Source: CAVSEK01 sp963726975
GTDB taxonomy: Bacteria; Actinomycetota; Actinomycetes; Mycobacteriales; SCTD01
DNA: 64,000 nt
Assembly: GCA_963726975.1 (NCBI GenBank)
Contig: CAVSEK010000013.1
Location: 310,001-374,000 of the forward strand
Reading direction: 5' to 3'
The translations under genes and the position numbers were made by a program. The first letter of the stretch is position 1, and the number at the start of each line of letters is the position of its first letter. The notes under the pieces were generated by a model. It was not told where the DNA came from. It worked only from the letters and a program-made list of their open reading frames with translations, and did not search any database. Below, in pieces: positions 46,736-55,876 of the stretch.

Positions 46736-48340
46736 GTGCGCACCACCCGCCTGCCCGCTGCCGCCGTCGGCGGCGCCCTCGTGCTCGCCGCGCTCGCCGT
46801 GCTCGGCGGCACCGCCCCCGCCACCGGGGCGCCCTCGCCCGACAGCCGCGGCGACGCCGTCGCCCGCGCGGCCGCGCACCTGCGCGCGCACCCGGCTGCG
46901 GCCGCCCGCTCGGCCGCGGACGCGTTCGTCGCCCGCGACGTGGTCGTCGACCCCGACGGCAGCGAGCACGTCCGCTTCGCCCGCAGCCACCACGGCCTGC
47001 CGGTCGTCGGCGGCGACCTCGTCGTGCACGGCACCCGCGGCGGCGCCTTCCGCGGGGTGAGCGCCACCCAGGGGGCACCGCTGCGGCTGTCGACCACCCC
47101 GGCCACGAGCGCGGCGCAGGCCGTGCTGGCGGCGCAGCGGCTGGCCAGCGGCGCGGTCGACAGCGTCGCCGCGCCCGTGCTCGCGGTGACGACCCGCACC
47201 GCCGCTCCGCGGCTCGTCTGGCAGGTCGTCGTCACCGGCACGGCGCCCGACGGCGGCCCCAGCGAGCTGCGCGAGACCCTCGACGCGGCGGACCTGTCGC
47301 TCGTCGAGGTCGTCCAGGGCATCGAGACCGGCAAGCCCGGCGGCGGCGCGGCTGCGGGGAGCAGCGTCGCGGCGACGGGCCGCACCCTCTACGACGGCAC
47401 CGTCCCGCTGTCGGCGAGCCTGTCCGGCACGACCTACTCGCTCACCGACCAGACCCGGGGGAGCGCGACGACCTCCGACCTGGCCGGTCGCACCAGCGGC
47501 TCCGGCACGCTCGTCACGAGCAGCACGAGCACCTTCGGCAACGGCAGCACGTCGGACCCGAAGACCGTGGCCGCCGACGCGGCGTACGGCGTCGCCCAGA
47601 CCTGGGACTACTTCAAGACCGTCCACGGCCGCAACGGCATCGGGGACGACGGCAAGGGCGCGCCGGCGCGGGTGCACTACGGCCGGGCGTACAACAACGC
47701 GTTCTGGTCCGACTCGTGCTTCTGCATGACCTTCGGCGACGGCGACGGCACGACGTTCACCCCGCTCGTCTCGCTCGACGTGGCCGGCCACGAGATGACG
47801 CACGGCGTGACGAGCCGCACCGCCGGCCTCACCTACTCCGGCGAGAGCGGCGGGCTCAACGAGGCCACGAGCGACATCTTCGGCACCATGGTCGAGTTCC
47901 AGGCCAACAGCCCGCAGGACGTCCCCGACTTCACCATCGGCGAGAAGATCGGTACGACCCCGCTGCGCTACATGGCGAAGCCCTCCCAGGACGGCGCGTC
48001 GAAGGACTGCTGGTACTCCGGCGTGGGCGGCCTGGACGTGCACTACTCCTCGGGCCCGGGCAACCACGTCTTCTACCTGCTCGCGCAGGGCAGCAGCGGC
48101 TCGCCGTACGGCCCCAGCCCGGTCTGCGGCAACGCCGCCGGCGTCACGGCCGTGACGGGCATCGGCAACGCCGCGGCTGCGGCCGTCTGGTACCGCGCGC
48201 TGAGGGTCTACATGACGTCCTCGACCGACTACCACGGCGCGCGCACCGCGGCGCTGCAGGCGGCCACCGACCTGTACGGCCCGAGCAGCAGCCAGCGCGC
48301 GGCGGTCGCCGACGCGTTCGCCGGCATCAACGTCACCTGA
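46736..48340 (+). CDS. Secreted M4 (thermolysin-like) metallopeptidase
   Basis: 534-residue preproenzyme. Signal peptide (about 1-32, AVLGGTAPATGA), FTP/PepSY propeptide (about 33-200), and M4 catalytic domain with YGVAQTWDYFKTVHGRNGI. Zinc motif VAGHEMTHGVTSRTAGL (His about 352 and 356), third ligand Glu in GGLNEATSDIFG, and the proton-donor His in YSSGPGNHVFYLLA. GTG 46736 has GGAGGA. Ends in the usual M4 alpha-helical domain. Extracellular protease; intact. Confidence 0.93.
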   Translation: MRTTRLPAAAVGGALVLAALAVLGGTAPATGAPSPDSRGDAVARAAAHLRAHPAAAARSAADAFVARDVVVDPDGSEHVRFARSHHGLPVVGGDLVVHGTRGGAFRGVSATQGAPLRLSTTPATSAAQAVLAAQRLASGAVDSVAAPVLAVTTRTAAPRLVWQVVVTGTAPDGGPSELRETLDAADLSLVEVVQGIETGKPGGGAAAGSSVAATGRTLYDGTVPLSASLSGTTYSLTDQTRGSATTSDLAGRTSGSGTLVTSSTSTFGNGSTSDPKTVAADAAYGVAQTWDYFKTVHGRNGIGDDGKGAPARVHYGRAYNNAFWSDSCFCMTFGDGDGTTFTPLVSLDVAGHEMTHGVTSRTAGLTYSGESGGLNEATSDIFGTMVEFQANSPQDVPDFTIGEKIGTTPLRYMAKPSQDGASKDCWYSGVGGLDVHYSSGPGNHVFYLLAQGSSGSPYGPSPVCGNAAGVTAVTGIGNAAAAAVWYRALRVYMTSSTDYHGARTAALQAATDLYGPSSSQRAAVADAFAGINVT

Positions 48341-48361
48341 GCCGCCGTCCGCGCACCGCCC

Positions 48362-48367
48362 TAGGCT
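48362..48367 (+). promoter_or_regulatory. -10 element, leaderless start of CDF gene
   Basis: TAGGCT ends 7 nt before GTG 48375. No ribosome-binding site. Confidence 0.45.
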
Positions 48368-48374
48368 CGCCAGG

Positions 48375-49334
48375 GTGGTGCGCGGACCCGGCCCGGAGCA
48401 GTCGCACGGGCACGCCCGCGGCGGGCACCGGCACGAGGTCGGCGCGACCGCCGACCGGCGGCTGCTGGTGCTCGCCCTGGGCGTGCTCGTCGCGTTCACC
48501 GTCGTCGAGGTGGCCGTCGGCCTGGTGGCCCGCTCCTCGGCGCTGCTCGCGGACGCCGGGCACCTGCTCAGCGACGCGGGCGCCATCGCGCTGGCGCTGG
48601 GCGCGTCGTGGCTGGCCGGTCGGCCGGCCCGCGGCGCCTACACCTACGGCCTGCGCCGCGTGGAGATCCTCGCCGCCCAGCTCAACGGGCTGGTGCTGCT
48701 CGGCCTGGCCGTCGTCTTCGTCGTCGAGGGCGTACGCCGGCTGCTCGACCCGCCCGAGGTGCGCGGCGGCCTCGTGCTGGGCGTCGCCCTGCTCGGCATC
48801 GCCGTCAACCTGCTCACGGCGTGGCTCCTGTCGCGCGCCGACCGGCGCAGCCTCAACGTCGAGGGCGCGTTCCAGCACGTCCTCACCGACCTGTACGCCT
48901 TCGTCGGCACCGCGGTCGCCGGCCTCGTCGTGCTGGTCACCGGCTTCCAGCGGGCCGACGCGATCGCGACGATCGTCGTGGCCGGGCTCATGGTGCAGGC
49001 CGGCCTGTCGCTGGTGCGCGAGTCAGGGCGGGTGTTCCTCGAGGCGTCCCCGCGCGGCACCGACCCGGCCGAGGTGCTCGAGGTCATGCGCGCCGAGGAC
49101 GGCGTGGTCGACGTGCACGAGCTGCACGTCTGGGAGGTCACCAGCGCCCTGCCGGCGCTGTCGGCGCACGTGCTCGTGCAGCCGTCGCTGGACTGCCACG
49201 CGGTGCGCCGGCGGCTCGAGCAGCGGCTCGGGGAGCGGTTCGGGATCGAGCACACGACCCTGCAGGTCGACCACGGCAGCGCCGGGGGAGCCCGGCCGCT
49301 GCCGCCCGTCGGCCGGGGCGCCTCGGCCGACTAG
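48375..49334 (+). CDS. Cation diffusion facilitator (zinc/cadmium efflux, CzcD-like)
   Basis: 319 residues with six helices. His-rich N-terminus (SHGHARGGHRHE), transport-site motif HLLSDAG in helix 2 (His/Asp) and FQHVLTDLYAF in helix 5, giving the HD-HD tetrad of Zn2+/Cd2+ exporters. Cytoplasmic C-terminal domain with VDVHELHVWEVTSA. Two GTG codons in tandem at 48375 and 48378. The stop lies in a CTAG shared with the opposing SDR stop. Confidence 0.9.
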   Translation: MVRGPGPEQSHGHARGGHRHEVGATADRRLLVLALGVLVAFTVVEVAVGLVARSSALLADAGHLLSDAGAIALALGASWLAGRPARGAYTYGLRRVEILAAQLNGLVLLGLAVVFVVEGVRRLLDPPEVRGGLVLGVALLGIAVNLLTAWLLSRADRRSLNVEGAFQHVLTDLYAFVGTAVAGLVVLVTGFQRADAIATIVVAGLMVQAGLSLVRESGRVFLEASPRGTDPAEVLEVMRAEDGVVDVHELHVWEVTSALPALSAHVLVQPSLDCHAVRRRLEQRLGERFGIEHTTLQVDHGSAGGARPLPPVGRGASAD

Positions 49335-50086
49335 CGGGGCGCCATCCGGATCGCCCCGTCCAGGCGGATGACCTCGCCGTTGAGCATCGGGTTCTCGACG
49401 ATGTGCTGCACGAGCGCGGCGTACTCCGACGGGTCGCCGAGGCGCGACGGCATCGGCACCTGCGCGCCGAGCGACTGGCGGGCCGGCTCGGGCAGGCCCT
49501 GCAGCATCGGGGTGTCGAACAGCCCCGGCGCGATCGTCATCACGCGGATGAGCTTGTCGGCGAGGTCGCGGGCCACCGGCAGGGTCATCCCGACCACGCC
49601 GCCCTTGCTCGCCGAGTAGGCGGCCTGACCGATCTGCCCGTCGAAGGCGGCGGCGCTGGCGGTGTTGACGACCACGCCGCGCTCGCCGTCGACCGGCTCG
49701 GTGGCGGCCATGGCCGCCGCCGCCAGGCGCAGGACGTTGAAGGTGCCCACGAGGTTGACGGTGACGACCCGGGCGAAGGCGTCCAGCGCCAGCGGGCCGG
49801 CCTTGCCCAGCACCCGGCCGGGGGTGCCGACGCCGGCGCAGTTGACGGCGACGCGCAGCGGGGCGAGCTCGCCGGCGCGGTCGACCGCCGCCTGGACCTG
49901 CGCCTCGTCGGTGACGTCGACGGGCACGAAGACCGCGCCGATCTCCGACGCGGTCTGCTCGCCGGGGCTGCCCGGCAGGTCGGCGACCACGACGGCAGCG
50001 CCCCCGCGGACCAGCGCGGTCGCGGTGGCCCGGCCGAGGCCGCTGGCCCCTCCGGTGACGACGGCGGACAGACCGGTGAGCTGCAC
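49331..50086 (-). CDS. SDR family 3-hydroxyacyl-CoA dehydrogenase-like
   Basis: 251 residues. Rossmann motif VVTGGASGLGRATA, NCAGVG, catalytic VNTASAAAFDGQIGQAAYSASK with Ser, Tyr and Lys all present, and C-terminal ENPMLNGEVIRLDGAIRM. Matches the type-II 3-hydroxyacyl-CoA dehydrogenase (HSD10/FadB2-like) subgroup that oxidises 3-hydroxyacyl-CoA with NAD. ATG 50086. Convergent with the CDF gene (TAG on both strands in one CTAG). Confidence 0.88.
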   Translation of the reverse strand: MQLTGLSAVVTGGASGLGRATATALVRGGAAVVVADLPGSPGEQTASEIGAVFVPVDVTDEAQVQAAVDRAGELAPLRVAVNCAGVGTPGRVLGKAGPLALDAFARVVTVNLVGTFNVLRLAAAAMAATEPVDGERGVVVNTASAAAFDGQIGQAAYSASKGGVVGMTLPVARDLADKLIRVMTIAPGLFDTPMLQGLPEPARQSLGAQVPMPSRLGDPSEYAALVQHIVENPMLNGEVIRLDGAIRMAPR

Positions 50087-50125
50087 GGGGGACCTCCGGG
50101 CGTGGGGGAGCGGGGCCCGCCGAGG

Positions 50126-51463
50126 CTAGCGGGCGCGCGCCCGACGGGCTCGCGCGGTGAGCTCGGCGAGCAGCGCCTCGGCCGCGTCGGCGTCGCGGTG
50201 CCGGGCGACGGCACCGGGCAGGCGACGGCCCGCGGTGTCGGCGTGCACGGACGCGAGGCCCAGTCGCCGCTGCCAGGGCCCCTGGCTGCGCCGCAGGCTC
50301 TGCACCTTGCGGAGCGGGACGGCGTCGTACGTCGTGGTGAGGATGCCCGACCGGGCGACCAGGTGGGTGTCGTCGAGCCCGACGGCCAGCCGGCGGCCGG
50401 ACAGCGGCGCCCGCCAGCGGGCGCGCCGCGGGACCGGCTGGTCGACGGGCGGCAGGGCCGCTCCGAGCACCCGGTCGACGAGCGCGAGGGCGTACGGCCG
50501 GGGCGCGACGGGCAGCAGCGCCGAGGTCGCGGCCTGCTCGTCGCCGCGGGTCGCGCCGTAGCCGGCGACGTCGACCTCGACGCGGACCCAGCCCTGCCGG
50601 CGCCACAGCACGGGCTCGACCACCCGCACCTGCTGCACCCGGTCCAGCGGGATCGTCTGCGCGCGGGTGTCGACGAGGCCGTGCCGCAGCCGCAGCCCGT
50701 CCGGGGCCTCGGCGAGGGTGAAGCCGTACTCGGCGAGGACGCGCCGGACGGCGAGGCTCCCGGTGCCCAGCAGCAGCGGCAGCCCGGCGAGCACGGTCCC
50801 GGACGCGGCGGACGGCGCGACGAGGAGCACGACGACGCCGACGACGAGCAGGGTCAGCGCGACGAGGGCCGGCGCGCCCAGCAGCACCGAGCCGATCAGC
50901 GCGCCCGTGGGCACCCGCACCAGCACGGTCTCGTCGGGCTCGGGCGCGTCGTCGCCGCCGCCGTCCGCGTCGTCGACCTGCGCGCCGGGGGTGCGGGCCG
51001 CGAGCGCCAGCAGCCGGCGGCGCAGGTGGTGCGCGTCCTGCTCGGACAGGTAGGCCAGCGGCGCCTCGGTGCGGCCGCCGCCGGCGACCTCGAGCCGCAG
51101 CTCGGCCAGGCCGAGGACGCGCGCGGCCAGGGGACGCACGACGTCGACGCTCTGCAGCCGGGCCAGCGGCACCCGGCGGCTGCGCCGCTGCAGCACGCCG
51201 CTGTCGACCTGCAGCTCGGTAGGGGTGAGGCGGTAGGCGGTGCGCCGCCAGGACACGAACCCGGCGAGCAGCGCCACGGGCACGGCGACGGCCAGCCCCG
51301 CGAGCGCCGCGGTGGCGGAGGCCTGGCGAAGCCCCTGCTGCCCGACGACGGCCAGCAGCACGAGCACGAAGCGGCCGCCGCGCAGCAGCGGCGTGAGCGG
51401 GTGCAGCCGCGACCAGTCAGCGGGTGCGGCCGCGACGGGCCGGGGGTCGGGCGGCTCGCTCAC
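50126..51463 (-). CDS. Membrane protein with bacterial PH (bPH2/YdbT-like) domains
   Basis: 445 residues. Two or three bPH2 repeats flanked by helices: YRLTPTELQVDSGVLQRRSR with VPLARLQSVDVVRP, then AEAPDGLRLRHGLVDTRAQT with PLDRVQQVRVVEP, then DDTHLVARSGILTTTYDAVP with LRKVQSLRRSQG. A duplicated YdbT-type architecture. GTG 51463 overlaps the stop of the upstream PH-domain gene (GTGTGA). Probably a membrane-bound complex with it. Function unknown. Confidence 0.85.
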   Translation of the reverse strand: MSEPPDPRPVAAAPADWSRLHPLTPLLRGGRFVLVLLAVVGQQGLRQASATAALAGLAVAVPVALLAGFVSWRRTAYRLTPTELQVDSGVLQRRSRRVPLARLQSVDVVRPLAARVLGLAELRLEVAGGGRTEAPLAYLSEQDAHHLRRRLLALAARTPGAQVDDADGGGDDAPEPDETVLVRVPTGALIGSVLLGAPALVALTLLVVGVVVLLVAPSAASGTVLAGLPLLLGTGSLAVRRVLAEYGFTLAEAPDGLRLRHGLVDTRAQTIPLDRVQQVRVVEPVLWRRQGWVRVEVDVAGYGATRGDEQAATSALLPVAPRPYALALVDRVLGAALPPVDQPVPRRARWRAPLSGRRLAVGLDDTHLVARSGILTTTYDAVPLRKVQSLRRSQGPWQRRLGLASVHADTAGRRLPGAVARHRDADAAEALLAELTARARRARAR

Positions 51464-52440
51464 ACCCCGGCCGCCCGGGCCTCGCCGAGCGCGGCCAGGC
51501 GGTCGCGCAGGCGCTCGGCGTCGGCCGCCCGCAGCCCGGGCACGACCGCGTCCGTGGCGGCCGCCGCGGTGTGCAGCACCACGGTGGCGATGCCGTAGCG
51601 GCGGTCCAGCGGGCCCGCTGTGACGTCGACGTACTGCATCCGGCCGTACGGCACGACGGTCGTGCGCCGCACGAGCACGCCGCGCGACAGCAGCAGGTCG
51701 TCGTCGCGCTCGGTCCAGGCCCACGCCGCGACCTGGCGGCGCACGACCCTCAGGACGAGCAGCAGGACCGCTCCGCCGACGAGCACGGCGGCGACGGCGG
51801 CGACGGGACCGAGCAGCACGAGCAGCACGACGGCGACGACGAGGGTGGGCAGCCCGACCCCGAGCGCGGCGAGCAGGCGGCGCACCCGCAGCAGGGCGGG
51901 GTCGACGCCCCGCCAGCCGAGCTCGGGACCGGGGTGGTGGTTCGAGCGGCGGGCCCGTCGCAGAGCCGCCAGCCCGAGCGCGACGCCGAGCACGGCGAGG
52001 GCGGCGGGCAGGGCGGCTCCGGCCGTCCGACGGACCTGGGCGACGGCCAGCGGCCGGACCGCAGCAGGGCGCCCGAGGCGCACCCGCCGGGACCCGGTCA
52101 GCAGGCGGCCGACCGGGCTGTCGACGCCGGCACCGACGGTGGCCACGTGGCCGCCGGGCCCGCTGACCTCGAGCACGAGCCCGGTGTCGGCGAGCCGGTC
52201 GGCGACCGCGCGCAGGACGGCCGGGCCGGTCGACGAGGAGCCGAGAGCGGCGTCCCACGCCGCGACCGGGTCCTCGGCGTGCACGCGGACCGTGCCGCCG
52301 TCGCCGCGGACCGTGCCGGACGTGCCGCCGGCCGGTCCGTCGACGCGGAAGGACAGCTCCCCGGCGACCTGCAGGTCGGGCAGGTCGCGCAGGGCACCGA
52401 CCAGGGCCTCGCGCAGCTGCTGCGCGTCGGGCCCGGGCAC
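51460..52440 (-). CDS. YdbS-like PH domain protein with an extra N-terminal domain
   Basis: 326 residues from GTG 52440. Residues 1-110 form an unrecognised soluble domain (LPDLQVAGELSFRV, then DPVAAWDAALG). Residues 125-150 and 185-225 are helices, followed by a bPH2 domain: DDDLLLSRGVLVRRTTVVPY with RMQYVDVTAGPLDRRYGI. YdbS proteins are usually about 160 residues, so the N-terminal half is an unusual extension. Upstream small gene ends 5 nt before it. Confidence 0.78.
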   Translation of the reverse strand: MPGPDAQQLREALVGALRDLPDLQVAGELSFRVDGPAGGTSGTVRGDGGTVRVHAEDPVAAWDAALGSSSTGPAVLRAVADRLADTGLVLEVSGPGGHVATVGAGVDSPVGRLLTGSRRVRLGRPAAVRPLAVAQVRRTAGAALPAALAVLGVALGLAALRRARRSNHHPGPELGWRGVDPALLRVRRLLAALGVGLPTLVVAVVLLVLLGPVAAVAAVLVGGAVLLLVLRVVRRQVAAWAWTERDDDLLLSRGVLVRRTTVVPYGRMQYVDVTAGPLDRRYGIATVVLHTAAAATDAVVPGLRAADAERLRDRLAALGEARAAGV

Positions 52441-52445
52441 GGCCG

Positions 52446-52691
52446 TCAGGCCTTCGACGCGCCCGCGTTGTCGCGGTCGGTCGTCGTGATGCGCAGCGTG
52501 CCGTCCAGGCGCCAGGTCGCCCGCGGGGCGTCGGCACCGGTGTCGCGCGGGACCTCGACCTTCATGTCGACGAAGGTGTAGTCGATGGCCGCCCCCTTGC
52601 CGGTGAGGTAGGACCACATCTCCTTGCCGAGGTCGGTCCAGTCGACGACGTCCTTCTTGGTGATGCCCTCGTTCTTGTCCGGGGTGCTCAT
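52446..52691 (-). CDS. Conserved small hypothetical protein
   Basis: 81 residues: KKDVVDWTDLGKEMWSYLTG, then IDYTFVDMKVEVPRD and a final strand pair TWRLDGTLRITTTD. Beta-rich, soluble, possibly a single-domain binding protein. ATG 52691 has a GGAGC-type site. First gene of a three-gene unit with the two PH-domain proteins. No function known. Confidence 0.7.
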   Translation of the reverse strand: MSTPDKNEGITKKDVVDWTDLGKEMWSYLTGKGAAIDYTFVDMKVEVPRDTGADAPRATWRLDGTLRITTTDRDNAGASKA

Positions 52692-52772
52692 GCGGGGTGG
52701 CTCCTGGGGTGTCGGGGTCGGGGACGGGGCGCGGTCGCGCCTCCCCGACCGGACAGTGCCCCGTCCCTGCGG

Positions 52773-52778
52773 GAGAAT
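52773..52778 (+). promoter_or_regulatory. -10-like element, leaderless start at 52785
   Basis: GAGAAT ends 6 nt before ATG 52785. It lacks the leading TA of a consensus box, so support is weaker than at the other leaderless starts. Confidence 0.35.
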
Positions 52779-52784
52779 GCCTGC

Positions 52785-53159
52785 ATGAGGACCCCGGTCT
52801 GGTGGCGCGACCCGAAGGGCCGCACCCGTGCGCTGCTCGCGGCGTTCGGCGTCGTCGCGCTGTCCGGGATGCTCGTCACCGGTGTCTTCGACCACCTGCT
52901 CGCGCCGGACACCCGCCAGCTCGTCGTGACGCTCCAGCAGGGGGTCACCCAGGCCGACCGGGAGGCGCTCAAGCGCGACTGCGGGGGCCTGCCGGGCATC
53001 GCGGTCGTCGCCGACCAGGGCGCGGCCGACAAGCAGTACCGCTTCCCGGTGCGCTTCGACATCGGCGGCACGACGCCCCAGCAGGAGGCCGCGCTCGAGC
53101 AGTGCATCGGCGAGCACGCCTCCCTCGTCCGCGGCTTCCTGTCCGAGGGCGACCGCTGA
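52785..53159 (+). CDS. Membrane-anchored hypothetical protein
   Basis: 124 residues. One N-terminal helix (ALLAAFGVVALSGMLVTGVF, about 16-36), then a small extracytoplasmic domain with two cysteines (DCGGLPG and EQCIGEH) that may form a disulfide. RFPVRFDIGGTT suggests a ferredoxin-like beta-alpha fold. Not recognised. Confidence 0.7.
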   Translation: MRTPVWWRDPKGRTRALLAAFGVVALSGMLVTGVFDHLLAPDTRQLVVTLQQGVTQADREALKRDCGGLPGIAVVADQGAADKQYRFPVRFDIGGTTPQQEAALEQCIGEHASLVRGFLSEGDR

Positions 53160-53190
53160 GCGGGGCGGCTCACCGCGGAGGAGCCCCCGG

Positions 53191-54045
53191 TCAGCCCGCC
53201 GACAGCCGGGCCAGCTCGTCGTCGGACAGCCGCAGGTCCGCGGCGGCCGCGGAGTCGGTGATCGACGCCGGCCGCCGGGCGCCGGGGATCGGGACGACGA
53301 CGTCGGCGAGCGAGAGCTCCCACGCCAGGCACACCTGCTGCGGCGACACCTCGTGCGCCCGCGCCACCTCGGCGAAGACCGCGTGCTCGTCCCCGAGCCC
53401 CGCGGCGCGCCCGGCGCCGCCCAGCGGCGACCAGGGCAGGAACGCGATGCCGTGCCGCGCGCAGTGCTCGAGCTCGGGCAGGCTGGACCGGAAGGCGGGG
53501 GAGAACTCGTTCTGCACGGCCGCGAGCACGGTCGTCCCGCGGGCCAGCTCGATCTGGTCGACGTCGGCGTTGCTGATGCCGACGAGGCGCACCTTGCCCT
53601 CCTGGCGCAGCTCCTCGAGGGCGCCGAGCGACTCGGCGTACGGCACCTGCGGGTCGGGCCGGTGGTACTGGTACAGCCCGATCGCCTCGACGCCGAGCGC
53701 GCGCAGCGACGCCTCGCAGGCGGCGCGCAGGTGCTCGGGGGAGCCGTCGAGCGCCCACGACCCGTCCGGCGGCCGGGTGTGGCCGCCCTTGGTGGCCACC
53801 AGCACCTCGGAGACGTCGCCGCCGTACGACCGCAGCGCCTTCGCCACGAGCCGCTCGTTGTGGCCGACCTCGTCGGCGCCGAGGCAGTAGGCGTCGGCGG
53901 TGTCGACGAGGGTGACGCCGGCGTCGAGGGCGGCGTGCACGGTGCGCACGGCGTCGGCCTCGTCCGGCCGGCCCTCGACCGACAGCGGCATGGCGCCCAG
54001 CCCGATGGCGCTCACGGTCAGGTCGGCGATGCGGCGGGACAGCAC
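53191..54045 (-). CDS. Aldo/keto reductase
   Basis: 284 residues. (alpha/beta)8 barrel with catalytic tetrad visible: Asp and Tyr in TLVDTADAYCLG (about 48-54), Lys in VLVATKGG (about 84) and His in LYQYHRPDP (about 125). The NADPH-binding end reads VVVPIPGARRPASI. GTG 54045 has GAGGAG. NADPH-dependent reduction of an unidentified carbonyl. Divergent from the mycothiol dehydrogenase. Confidence 0.9.
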   Translation of the reverse strand: MLSRRIADLTVSAIGLGAMPLSVEGRPDEADAVRTVHAALDAGVTLVDTADAYCLGADEVGHNERLVAKALRSYGGDVSEVLVATKGGHTRPPDGSWALDGSPEHLRAACEASLRALGVEAIGLYQYHRPDPQVPYAESLGALEELRQEGKVRLVGISNADVDQIELARGTTVLAAVQNEFSPAFRSSLPELEHCARHGIAFLPWSPLGGAGRAAGLGDEHAVFAEVARAHEVSPQQVCLAWELSLADVVVPIPGARRPASITDSAAAADLRLSDDELARLSAG

Positions 54046-54091
54046 GGGGGACTCCTCGGGGTCGACTGGCGGGACCCCTACCCCGCCGTCC

Positions 54092-54097
54092 TAGGGT
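54092..54097 (+). promoter_or_regulatory. -10 element upstream of mscR
   Basis: TAGGGT, 28 nt before GTG 54126. A GGACGGAG site lies between, so this transcript would have a short leader. Confidence 0.4.
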
Positions 54098-54125
54098 CGA
54101 GGCCCCGAGACGGACGGAGCTCGAC

Positions 54126-55210
54126 GTGCACGAGGTACGCGGTGTGGTGGCGAGGGGCAAGGGCCAGGAGGTCTCGGTCGAGACCGTGCTCGTGCCGGAC
54201 CCCGGGCCCGGCGAGGCGCTGGTCCAGGTGCGCGCGTGCGGCGTCTGCCACACCGACCTGCACTACCGCGAGGGCGGGATCAACGACGACTTCCCCTTCC
54301 TGCTGGGCCACGAGGCGGCGGGCGTCGTCGAGTCGGTCGGGGACGGCGTCACCCACGTCGCGCCCGGCGACACGGTCGTCCTCAACTGGCGGGCGGTCTG
54401 CGGCGAGTGCCGCGCCTGCACCCGCGGCCGGCCCTGGTACTGCTTCGACACCCGCAATGCCGTGCAGAAGATGACGCTCGCGGACGGGACGGTGCTCAGC
54501 CCCGCGCTCGGCATCGGCGCGTTCGCCGAGAAGACGCTCGTGGCCGCGGGGCAGTGCACCAAGGTCGACCCGGACGCCGACCCCGCCGCCGCCGGCCTGC
54601 TCGGCTGCGGCGTCATGGCCGGCTGGGGCGCGGCCGTCAACACGGCCCCGGTGCGCCAGGGCGACACCGTCGCGGTCATCGGCTGCGGCGGCGTGGGCAG
54701 CGCCGCGGTCGCCGGCGCGCTGTACGCCGGGGCTCGGCAGGTCATCGCCGTCGACCTCGACGAGCGCAAGCTCGCGTGGGCCCGCGGCTTCGGCGCCACC
54801 CACACCGTCGACGCGGGGGCCGGGGACGTCGTCGAGCAGCTGCGCGCGCTCACCGGCGGCTTCGGGCCGGACGTCGTGATCGACGCGGTCGGGCGGCCGG
54901 AGACCTTCCGCCAGGCCTTCGACGCGCGCGACCTCGCCGGCACGGCCGTCCTCGTCGGTGTCCCGACCCGCCGAATGACCCTGCGAGATCCCGCTCATCG
55001 AGGTCTTCGGCCACGGCGGCGCGGTCAAGAGCAGCTGGTACGGCGACTGCCTGCCCGAGCGCGACTTCCCGCTGCTCGTCGACCTGTGGCAGCAGGGCCG
55101 CTTCCCGCTGGACCGCTTCGTCACCGAGCGGATCGCGCTGGACGGGGTGGAGGAGGCGTTCGCAGCGGATGCAGCGCGGCGAGGTCCTCCGCAGCGTCGT
55201 GGTGCTCTGA
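54126..55210 (+). CDS. mscR: S-(hydroxymethyl)mycothiol dehydrogenase (two frame breaks)
   Basis: Zinc alcohol dehydrogenase of about 361 residues oxidising the formaldehyde-mycothiol adduct. Catalytic zinc ligands CGVCHTDLHY (about 38-41) and GHEAAG; structural zinc cysteines in CGECRACTRGRPWYC; nucleotide site VIGCGGVGSAAV; VAVDLD-type IAVDLDERKLAWA. The tail is shifted by an extra C near 54985 (CTG-C-GAG) and an extra G near 55167 (TTC-G-CAG). Reconstructed end reads RMQRGEVLRSVVVL. MscR identity rests on the class III-like sequence and the coupled MBL gene. Confidence 0.85.
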
Positions 55211-55839
55211 TGGCCGCCCGGGTCGAGCACCTCGTCACCAGCGGCACCTTCAGCCTCGACGGGCAGACCTTCGACGTCGACAACAACGTCTGGCTGCTCG
55301 GCGACGACTACGAGGTCCTCGTCGTCGACGCCCCGCACGACGCGGACGCCATCGCGGCCGCGGTCGGCGACCGCACGGTCGTCGCCGTCGTCTGCACCCA
55401 CGCCCACGACGACCACGTCCGCTGCGCACCCGAGCTGGCGGAGATGCTGTCGACCGAGGTGCTGCTGCACCCCGAGGACCGGGTGCTCTGGGACCTGGTC
55501 CACTCGCGGCACGAGCCCGACGGAGCGCTGCGCGACGGGATGGTGCTGGAGGTCGCGGGCACCCGGGTGCAGGTGCTCCACACGCCCGGTCACGCCCCCG
55601 GCGCGGTCTGCCTGTCGGTCCCCGACCTCGGCGTCCTGTTCAGCGGCGACACCCTGTTCGCCGGGGGGCCGGGCGCCACGGGCCGGTCGCACAGCGACTT
55701 CCCGACCATCCTGGGCTCGATCCGCGAGCGCCTGCTGGGGCTCCCGCCCGAGACGGTCGTGCACACCGGGCACGGGGCCGACACGACCATCGGCGCCGAG
55801 GCCCCGTCGTACGACGAGTGGGTGCGCCGCGGCTCCTGA
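55210..55839 (+). CDS. Metallo-beta-lactamase fold hydrolase, partner of MscR
   Basis: 209 residues. Metal motif CTHAHDDHVRCAPEL (HxHxDH), further ligands in LHTPGHAPGAVCL, GDTLFAGG and VHTGHGADTTIG. A gene of this glyoxalase-II-like family typically follows mscR and probably hydrolyses a mycothiol thioester such as S-formylmycothiol. ATG 55210 overlaps the mscR TGA (TGATG). Confidence 0.88.
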   Translation: MAARVEHLVTSGTFSLDGQTFDVDNNVWLLGDDYEVLVVDAPHDADAIAAAVGDRTVVAVVCTHAHDDHVRCAPELAEMLSTEVLLHPEDRVLWDLVHSRHEPDGALRDGMVLEVAGTRVQVLHTPGHAPGAVCLSVPDLGVLFSGDTLFAGGPGATGRSHSDFPTILGSIRERLLGLPPETVVHTGHGADTTIGAEAPSYDEWVRRGS

Positions 55840-55876
55840 CGGCGTGGGGCGGCCGGGTGCCGGGCAGGTGCCGGGC

